Source: Crocosphaera sp. (lineage in GTDB: Bacteria > Cyanobacteriota > Cyanobacteriia > Cyanobacteriales > Microcystaceae). Taken from it: 64,000 nucleotides of DNA. This document shows positions 63,639 through 64,000 of this stretch, piece after piece (position 1 is the stretch's first letter; each line of letters starts with the position of its first letter). The notes below the pieces were generated by a model. It did no database searches. It had not been told where the DNA came from and saw only the letters and a program-made list of their open reading frames with translations. Position numbers and translations under genes: made by a program. Where the stretch lies: assembly GCA_030065205.1 (NCBI GenBank), contig JASJDN010000002.1, positions 1-64,000 on the forward strand, given 5' to 3'.

Positions 63639-63821
63639 AGTTTTAGTCCAAAAAATTAATAAATTGTCAATGATTAAGATTAACTTGTTTGGGTTTGGGT
63701 TTGGATTTGAGTTGTAGGGTGAGCAAAAATTTTCAATTCTATGATTTAGTTTAGATTAAGTTAGCTTTGCCTACCTTACCATTATTTAAGATTCTCCTGA
63801 ATTCCCCTTAGTAAGATTTTT

Positions 63822-64000
63822 CTAAGGAGTGACATCTAATTGCTGTTGATTTAGATAATAATAATGTCCTCGTTTGGCCATTAATTCTTCATGGGTTCCA
63901 CTTTCAATTAATACTCCCTTATCTAATACTAAAATCAAGTCTGCTTTCCTCACAGTAGAAAGACGATGGGCAATAACCAACGTGGTTTGATGATGGAGAA
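63822..64000 (-). CDS. ABC exporter, C-terminal ATPase fragment (gene runs off the window)
   Basis: The last 59 codons of an ABC transporter. The H-loop is visible in [20 protein letters not shown], followed by [20 protein letters not shown] and the stop at 63822. Exporters next to HlyD and double-glycine peptides usually carry an N-terminal C39 peptidase (and sometimes a cNMP-binding domain); that part lies beyond this window and cannot be checked. Confidence 0.93.
   Translation of the reverse strand, partial: LHHQTTLVIAHRLSTVRKADLILVLDKGVLIESGTHEELMAKRGHYYYLNQQQLDVTP

Noticed and set aside
1-64000. CRISPR array
   Set aside because: No regularly spaced direct repeats with unique spacers; the tandem arrays are spacer-less minisatellites.

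Overview
The window is cyanobacterial chromosome. Evidence: many HIP1-type GCGATCGC octamers (e.g. 13131-13138), ntcA, menD, a cyanoexosortase, DUF3084 and HpsJ proteins, a PatA-type chemotaxis operon, XisI and Uma2 (DUF820) genes, and AT-rich intergenic DNA full of short palindromic repeats. It looks most like a unicellular Crocosphaera/Cyanothece-type genome; that is an inference from gene content, not a species identification.

Left half (1-35 kb): a broken gene start, a di-haem cytochrome c, miaA, a cyanoexosortase A pair (sorting enzyme for PEP-CTERM proteins, one candidate substrate of which is at 44.2 kb), plsC, a CBS protein, tRNA-Leu(UAG), menD, three adjacent Uma2 genes and a large plasmid-type replication protein (CyRepA1-like) sitting in chromosomal context. 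A tight four-gene chemotaxis/phototaxis operon (PatA-type regulator, CheY, CheW, five-GAF methyl-accepting protein) runs from 15.8 to 22.1 kb without a CheA. Next come fabI on the opposite strand and an apparent operon ntcA - DUF3084 - YqgF-type nuclease - sulfotransferase - Ser/Thr kinase. It is followed by a kinase cut off inside its catalytic domain and joined to ankyrin repeats, a MntA/HepT-like pair, a 2TM protein, a DUF697 protein and an MFS transporter.

Middle (35-52 kb): mostly housekeeping: STAS protein, a TIGR03960-type radical SAM protein, TPR protein, HpsJ-like protein, 6-phosphogluconolactonase, zinc-ribbon/FHA protein, TldD, the PEP-CTERM protein, an unusual FHA-flavin reductase-ferredoxin fusion, an ETHE1-like hydrolase, DUF3122, and an oligopeptide ABC binding protein and permease. 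Gaps between these genes carry several families of MITE-like palindromic elements, some with G-rich minisatellites inside.

Right end (52-64 kb): the most interesting region, a ribosomal-peptide (RiPP) island. Two double-glycine precursors of one leader family are followed by a cysteine-rich protein, three Nif11-type precursors with Tyr-Gly motifs in their cores (LYG twice in one, LYG in the next, AYG in the last), a radical SAM/SPASM maturase and a 51-residue protein. The layout resembles the splicease (PlpA/PlpX/PlpY) systems, which excise a tyramine unit and leave an alpha-keto-beta-amino acid. Three more double-glycine peptides, a parvulin-type PpiC isomerase, an HlyD membrane-fusion protein and the C-terminus of an ABC exporter follow, suggesting one maturation-and-export system. 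Among them lie two Uma2 genes and an xisI that appears to have absorbed the first codons of a deleted xisH.
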